The position numbers and the translations under genes are program-made. This document shows, piece by piece, positions 59,527-64,000 of a stretch of DNA of 64,000 nucleotides. A model generated the notes under the pieces. It was not told the DNA's origin. It ran no database searches and saw nothing but the letters and a program-made list of their open reading frames with translations. Each line of letters starts with the position of its first letter. The first letter of the stretch is position 1. Source of the stretch: JAJPJE01 sp963724985 (lineage in GTDB: Bacteria; Acidobacteriota; Terriglobia; Terriglobales; Acidobacteriaceae); NCBI GenBank assembly GCA_963724985.1, contig CAVRWV010000022.1, forward strand, positions 124,001 to 188,000, in the 5' to 3' direction.

Positions 59527-60822
59527 ATGCGCCCACTCATCGCCGTTCTTCTCCTGTCCCTTGCTGCGTCGGCCCAGAACTTCACCCAAGCTGACATCAA
59601 CTCGGTCTATCCAAGCGTCGAAGCCCTGTATCTCGACTTTCATCGCACTCCCGAGCTCTCGCTGCACGAAGTGAACACGGCCGCCAAAGTTGCCGACGCC
59701 CTCCGTAAGCTGGGATTCGAAGTCACCACCGGAGTCGGTGGCACCGGCGTTGTCGGAATCCTGAAGAACGGCAACGGCCCCGTGGTCATGCTGCGCACCG
59801 AACTCGACGCTCTTCCCGTGCACGAAGACACCGGCCTGCCCTATGCGAGTCACGTCGTCACCAAAGACGCCGCCGGCAACGATGTTCCCGTCATGCATGC
59901 CTGCGGGCACGACATTCACATGTCCAGCCTGATCGGTACGGCCACGCTCATGAGCCACGCGCGCGATCGCTGGCACGGCACGCTCATGCTGGTTGCCCAG
60001 CCCGCGGAAGAGATCGGCGCCGGCGCGCCTGCCATGCTGAAGGACGGCCTCTTCACTCGTTTCCCCAAACCCAACTATGCTTTTGCCGTTCATGACGACA
60101 GCGGCATTCCCGCCGGACAGGTCGGGTTCATCCCCGGCTACGCGCTCTCCAACGCCGATTCCGTCGACATCACTTTCTACGGCAAGGGCGGTCATGGGGC
60201 GATGCCGCAGACCACCGTCGATCCCATCGTAATCGCCGCGCGCTTTATCCTCTCGGTCCAGACCATCGTCTCGCGCGAACTCGCTCCCACCGATCCTGCC
60301 GTCATCACCGTCGGATCCATTCACGGCGGCACCAAGCACAACATTATTCCCGACGAGGTCCATCTGCAGCTCACCGTGCGCTCTTACAAAGAAGAAGTGC
60401 GCAAGCACATCTTCGACTCGATGAAGCGTATTGCCGGCGCTGAAGCCGCTGCCGCCAATGCACCCAAGCCGCCGCTCATTACTGCCAAGGAAGGCGGCCA
60501 TGCCACATACAACGATCCCGCGCTCACCGAACGCCTCGCAGCCGCGGAAAAACATACCCTTGGCGACGCCAATGTGTATCAGATCCCACCCAAGATGGTT
60601 TCCGAGGATTTCTCCGAATACGGAGTCGCAGGTGTTCCCGCCACCATCTTCTTCGTTGGAGCCGTGAATCCCGCGAAATTCAAGGCCGCCAGCGCAAGCG
60701 GCGAAGCTCTTCCCTCATTGCATTCATCCATGTTTGCGCCCGACCGCGAGCCCACACTGAAAACCGCAATGGAAGTCGAGACCACCGCGTTGCTGGATCT
60801 GTTCAACAATCCAGCCAAATAA
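59527..60822 (+). CDS. Secreted M20-family amidohydrolase
   Basis: The 431-residue protein starts at ATG 59527 with a signal peptide (MRPLIAVLLLSLAASAQ). It is an M20D amidohydrolase (hippurate/indole-acetyl-amino-acid hydrolase type): FHRTPELSLHE, MLRTELDALPVHEDTGLPYASH, metal-binding MHACGHDIHMSSLIG, AEEIGAGAPAMLKDGL, HGAMPQTTVDP in the lid domain, and SLHSSMFAPD near the end. It would cleave an N-acyl amino acid outside the cytoplasm. The exact substrate is unknown. Confidence 0.92.
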   Translation: MRPLIAVLLLSLAASAQNFTQADINSVYPSVEALYLDFHRTPELSLHEVNTAAKVADALRKLGFEVTTGVGGTGVVGILKNGNGPVVMLRTELDALPVHEDTGLPYASHVVTKDAAGNDVPVMHACGHDIHMSSLIGTATLMSHARDRWHGTLMLVAQPAEEIGAGAPAMLKDGLFTRFPKPNYAFAVHDDSGIPAGQVGFIPGYALSNADSVDITFYGKGGHGAMPQTTVDPIVIAARFILSVQTIVSRELAPTDPAVITVGSIHGGTKHNIIPDEVHLQLTVRSYKEEVRKHIFDSMKRIAGAEAAAANAPKPPLITAKEGGHATYNDPALTERLAAAEKHTLGDANVYQIPPKMVSEDFSEYGVAGVPATIFFVGAVNPAKFKAASASGEALPSLHSSMFAPDREPTLKTAMEVETTALLDLFNNPAK

Positions 60823-60851
60823 CCATTTAGGACTAGGAATGTTTACGGGTG

Positions 60852-60883
60852 CCCCATCCAAGCCCACTGTTGGCTTGGGTGGG
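60852..60883. repeat. Family-B hairpin
   Basis: CCCCATCCAAGCC / GGCTTGGGTGGGG (12 of 13 pairs plus one G-T) around ACTGTT, preceded by CGGGTG. Confidence 0.65.
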
Positions 60884-60937
60884 GATTTTGACTTTTGCAC
60901 CACACTGAGCAACCGAAGTACAGAAAATATTTCGCCA

Positions 60938-61003
60938 GTCCGAGCTTCAGCGAGGACTGTCATCCCGAGCGAGGGCGCAGGCCCGAGTCGAGCGAGCCCT
61001 ACC
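60938..61003. repeat. Family-C repeat block
   Basis: GTCCGAGCTTCAGCGAGGACT, GTCATCCCGAGCGAGGGCG, CAGGCCCGAGTCGAGCGAGCC, CTACC. It is nearly the same as the block at 59341. Confidence 0.6.
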
Positions 61004-61390
61004 GTCTCTCACACTCAATATGAGCGCCCATGCGTTTCGGTACCAGGACATCGCACAGCGATGCATCGACGAACTGATGAAATGAAACTGATGTACTGAA
61101 ATACTGAAGTACTGAACGACTATAGGGAGCCGCCGCCCCCGGGGGCATCCGTGAGCAGCGACTCCAGCAGGGACATCAACAGATCAGGCTTGACCTGCCA
61201 TTAACTCCCTGTAGACAACGCCGCCCTCCAAAACGTTCCCGAAAACGCAGAAATATATTTCTTCGCAAAACTGGGAACCTTCTCCGCTCGTGGTGTCTAT
61301 TCCGTTAGCGCATGCGCAATCCCGGTGGGCCGCTCCCACCAAGAACCTGCGAGCGATGTGGGGCTCGCCGAAAGCCGTTCAGGAGGGCGT

Positions 61391-62125
61391 ATGTTTGAAG
61401 ACAGCCTGTTTGCATCGAACAGTGTCTCTAATCCGCGACGAGGATGGACCGCGCTTACTTCCTTCTTCGTTCAAACTTTTTTCATTGGCGTGCTCGTAGC
61501 GCTTCCGCTGCTGTTCACCGAAGCCCTGCCGCTGACCCATTGGGCCAATATCCTGGAGGTGCCGCCAGCGCCAGCACCGCCGCCTTCGGTTGCAGAACCG
61601 ACCCGTCACAACGCGCAACCTCCAGACACAAACATGGCGGGCGACCGAATCCTACAGCCTCCGCGCATTCCGGATCACATCGCGACTCCGGTTGACGATG
61701 GCCCGCCGCCGCAAGTAGGGGTGCCGGATGGCTCAGTGATCGGATCAACCAATATTGCCACCTCCAGCAACACCCTTATGAGCAACATCCTCAACAGCGT
61801 GCGCCCGCCGGCACATCCTTCGATCGCACGCCCGAGTAAACCGTTCCCCGTCTCAACGGGCGTTTCCGAAGGCCTGCTGATTCACCAGGTCAAGCCCGCA
61901 TATCCACCGATTGCAATCGCTGCGCACGTCCAGGGAGAAGTAGTCCTCCAGGCCGTTATTGGCAAAGACGGTACCATCCAGAACCTGCGCGTCGTGAGCG
62001 GGCATCCCATGCTGATTAGATCCGCTGTCGATGCGGTCCAGCAATGGCGCTATCGGCCTTACATGCTGAACGGAGAACCGGTCGAAGTCGAAACCCAGGT
62101 TCGTGTCACTTTCACCATCTCCTGA
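61391..62125 (+). CDS. TonB-family energy transducer
   Basis: A 244-residue protein starting at ATG 61391 with a strong AGGAGG ribosome site. One N-terminal span (FFVQTFFIGVLVALPLLFTEAL) is followed by a Pro-rich periplasmic linker (PPAPAPPPSVAEP...PPRIP) and a TonB C-terminal domain (KPAYPPIAIAAHVQGEVVLQAVIGKDGTIQNLRVVSGHPMLIRSAVDAVQQWRYRPYMLNGEPVEVETQVRVTFTI). It would couple the proton gradient to outer-membrane receptors. No exbB, exbD or receptor is adjacent. Confidence 0.92.
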   Translation: MFEDSLFASNSVSNPRRGWTALTSFFVQTFFIGVLVALPLLFTEALPLTHWANILEVPPAPAPPPSVAEPTRHNAQPPDTNMAGDRILQPPRIPDHIATPVDDGPPPQVGVPDGSVIGSTNIATSSNTLMSNILNSVRPPAHPSIARPSKPFPVSTGVSEGLLIHQVKPAYPPIAIAAHVQGEVVLQAVIGKDGTIQNLRVVSGHPMLIRSAVDAVQQWRYRPYMLNGEPVEVETQVRVTFTIS

Positions 62126-62297
62126 GCCGGGCCACTACTTACGTGGGGGCAGCCGATCCTTCGACTTCGCTCAAGGCGGGCTCGCGGCTGCCCTTCTGCT
62201 TCGGGGTTCCGGACCCATCTTCGGAACCCTTTCCCTCAGCCATCATCTGACCTATTGACGCACATCTTATTGAGAGAAGCTGGTCATACGCGCCCAG

Positions 62298-63908
62298 ATG
62301 CACTCCATTGCTCCCTCACAGCCCGACTTAGCCACTCGAAACCGTCGCCACCGGTGGCGCATCATCGGCATTGTCCTGCTCGTGCTCTTCATTGGCGGCT
62401 TGGTCGGCGCTCGCCTGCTGATCTCTCATGCAGAGCCGATCCTGCGGGCGCGCATCATCGAAACGCTCTCGACGCGCTTCAACAGCCGTGTGGAGCTCGG
62501 CGAACTTCACGTCTCTGTGATGAACGGACTTCAAGTTTCGGGTGGTGGGCTAAGGGTCTTCGGCAGCTTCGATCCCAATCGAAGTCAAACAGGGATTCAG
62601 CCTCTGTTCGCCGTCAGCTCGTTTCGATTTCGTACCACGATCCGCAGTCTTCTGCGCACGCCTATGCACATCGATTCGGTCCACGTACAGAACCTGGTTC
62701 TGAATATTCCTCCCAAGGAGGAGCGCAAGCAGGCGCCGCAGCTTCGGCCAAAGGGCGGAAAAATCCGCATCTCTGTCGGCCAGATCGTCTCCGACGACGC
62801 TAAGCTCGTTATCAACACCCTGAAGCCTGGCAAGCTGCCCACTGAGTTCGACATCTCTCATCTGGTGTTGCGCACGATCGCATCGGGTCAACCGTTACAC
62901 TTCGATGCCACGCTGGTAAACCCTAAGCCGGTCGGCGACATCGCCTCCAGCGGCTACTTCGGTCCCTTCCGGGAAGATAGCCCGCGTGACACTCCGGTCA
63001 AAGGCGACTACTCCTTCAGCAACGCCGACCTCAGCACCATCAAGGGGATCGGTGGCATTCTCTCTTCTACCGGCCGGTACAGCGGAACTCTCGGCGGCAT
63101 CATCGTCGACGGCACTACCGACACGCCCGATTTCCGCCTGAGCATCAGCGGACATCCGGTTCCTCTGCACACCGAGTTTCATGCCATCGTCGATGGCACC
63201 GACGGCGATACGTATCTGCAACCAGTCAAAGCACAGCTACTGAACTCGTTCTTTGTGTGTAACGGTTTCATCGTGAAAGAAACTCAACCACCTGGACGCC
63301 ACATCAAGCTGGACGTAGTGGTGGAAAAAGGACGTATCCAGGATTTCTTGAAGCTTGGGGTGAAAACGGATCCCGTGGTTATGACCGGCATTATTGCGCT
63401 GAAGGCAAAACTCGATCTCCCGCCGGGCGAACCTGATATCGCGAACCGGCTCAAACTGACCGCCAACTTTCGCGTCTCATCCGCGCACTTCACCAACGAA
63501 AAGATTCAGGAGAAGATCGATCGCTTCAGCCTCCGCAGTCGAGGCAAAGTCGGCCAGATCGCCGAGTCGAATCCGGACGTTCACTCGATTCTTGCCGGTG
63601 CCTTCGTCCTTAATGACGGCGTCCTAAACTTTTCTCGCGTTCATTTCCAGGTTCCTGGAACGCAAGTTAACCTCACCGGCGTGTACAGCCTCGATGGAAA
63701 TCGATTCGATTTTCACGGACATGCGCGCATGGACGCCAAAGTTTCGCAACTTGTCGGTGGATGGAAATCGATCTTCCTGAAACCGGTCGATCCCTTCTTC
63801 AGCAAGCACGGCGCCGGTACCGATGTTCCTATCAAGATCACCGGCACGAAGTCCGAACCGCAGATCGGACTTGATTTCGGCCACAAGGACGAAGATCCTG
63901 GCAACTAA
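62298..63908 (+). CDS. AsmA-like protein
   Basis: A 536-residue protein with one N-terminal span (WRIIGIVLLVLFIGGLVGARLLISH) and a long beta-rich body typical of AsmA/DUF748/translocation-barrier proteins: ISTRFNS-like start (ETLSTRFNSRVELGELHVSVMNGLQVSGGGLRVFG), repeated strands, and an AsmA-type end (MDAKVSQLVGGWKSIFLKPVDPFFSKHGAGTDVPIKITGTKSEPQIGLDFG). Such proteins form bridge-like structures in the envelope that carry lipids. Its start has no strong ribosome site. It follows TonB by about 170 bp. Confidence 0.82.
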   Translation: MHSIAPSQPDLATRNRRHRWRIIGIVLLVLFIGGLVGARLLISHAEPILRARIIETLSTRFNSRVELGELHVSVMNGLQVSGGGLRVFGSFDPNRSQTGIQPLFAVSSFRFRTTIRSLLRTPMHIDSVHVQNLVLNIPPKEERKQAPQLRPKGGKIRISVGQIVSDDAKLVINTLKPGKLPTEFDISHLVLRTIASGQPLHFDATLVNPKPVGDIASSGYFGPFREDSPRDTPVKGDYSFSNADLSTIKGIGGILSSTGRYSGTLGGIIVDGTTDTPDFRLSISGHPVPLHTEFHAIVDGTDGDTYLQPVKAQLLNSFFVCNGFIVKETQPPGRHIKLDVVVEKGRIQDFLKLGVKTDPVVMTGIIALKAKLDLPPGEPDIANRLKLTANFRVSSAHFTNEKIQEKIDRFSLRSRGKVGQIAESNPDVHSILAGAFVLNDGVLNFSRVHFQVPGTQVNLTGVYSLDGNRFDFHGHARMDAKVSQLVGGWKSIFLKPVDPFFSKHGAGTDVPIKITGTKSEPQIGLDFGHKDEDPGN

Positions 63909-63994
63909 TGCTCCTGTCGCTTACACAGGGCTTTACTCACCTGATACAAGTCACATCCCGCTCCAATTGATTTCAGCTACACTGTTCAGCGCCC

Positions 63995-64000
63995 ATGAAC
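63995..64000 (+). other. Possible start codon of a further gene
   Basis: An ATGAAC sits at the window edge after about 85 bp without a gene. It is too short to test. Confidence 0.2.

Larger units (their letters stand above)
60823..61390. other. Intergenic repeat region
   Basis: This 568-bp gap carries a family-B hairpin, a family-C block, a run of short near-repeats of ACTGAAGT/ACTGATGA type (about 61070-61115) and the palindrome GCCCCCGGGGGC near 61134. No gene is visible. Confidence 0.55.

Overview
The window looks like a chromosomal segment of a high-GC, Gram-negative soil-type bacterium, most likely an acidobacterium (Terriglobia/Koribacter-like). This is an inference from gene content: a CRTAC1-type ASPIC/UnbV protein, a coproheme-decarboxylase-type HemQ, Tat-exported sugar oxidoreductases, a CtaA/CtaB/DUF420 oxidase-assembly cluster, and intergenic regions full of short hairpin repeats. 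There is no rRNA or other taxonomic marker to prove it. No rRNA, tRNA, CRISPR array, prophage or transposase was recognised.

Layout. 1-1316: the tail of an M20 peptidase and a hemerythrin-like protein. 1977-5897: smc, with an unusual acidic insert in its head domain. 6035-11022 (minus strand): a five-gene sugar operon (two TIM-barrel isomerase/epimerases, an SDR, a Tat-exported Gfo/Idh/MocA oxidoreductase and galT). 11302-16472 (plus strand): an ECF sigma factor, a membrane anti-sigma factor, an unknown protein and a lipoprotein carrying TPRs and a CHAT cysteine-protease domain. This is the most system-like locus in the window. 17156-24161: small unknown genes, murI, an orphan TolC, a lone receiver protein, a zinc-dependent phospholipase C-like protein and a methyltransferase. 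24211-27876 (minus strand): a NarX/NarL-type two-component pair coupled to a CRTAC1 protein. 28007-35431 (plus strand): a membrane/TPR protein, metallophosphoesterase, DUF155 protein, sterol-desaturase family protein, UBP zinc finger, HemQ and SET-domain protein. 35428-46623 (minus strand): a STAS protein and a flagellar basal-body/hook cluster (flgB-flgC-fliE-fliF-fliG-fliH-fliI-fliJ, then fliK-flgD-flgE) headed by a sigma-54 activator that has no DNA-binding domain. Two good -24/-12 promoter matches lie in front of flgB and fliK. 46733-53249: an atypical Nramp transporter, a beta-barrel protein, HAD phosphatase, lytic transglycosylase, YbhN-like flippase, nrdR and NAD-type isocitrate dehydrogenase. 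54096-59319: a cupredoxin-like lipoprotein, ctaA (apparently starting at CTG), ctaB, an ABC exporter pair and DUF420/CtaM, forming a cytochrome-oxidase assembly cluster. 59527-63908: an M20 amidohydrolase, TonB and an AsmA-like protein.

Two things cut across the window. First, several families of short dispersed repeats occupy most intergenic space: paired-palindrome arrays, a C-rich/G-rich hairpin of about 40 bp, a GTCATnCCGAGC block and a pair of about 108-bp elements. Some sit inside operons, and a palindrome-bearing tandem repeat is in frame inside the CHAT gene. Second, single-base frameshifts break several otherwise well-conserved genes (fliK, fliG, a methyltransferase, a flippase), and fliI contains more than ten within 1 kb. 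Protein conservation across the breaks suggests sequence error more than gene decay, so the flagellar locus should be read with that caution.
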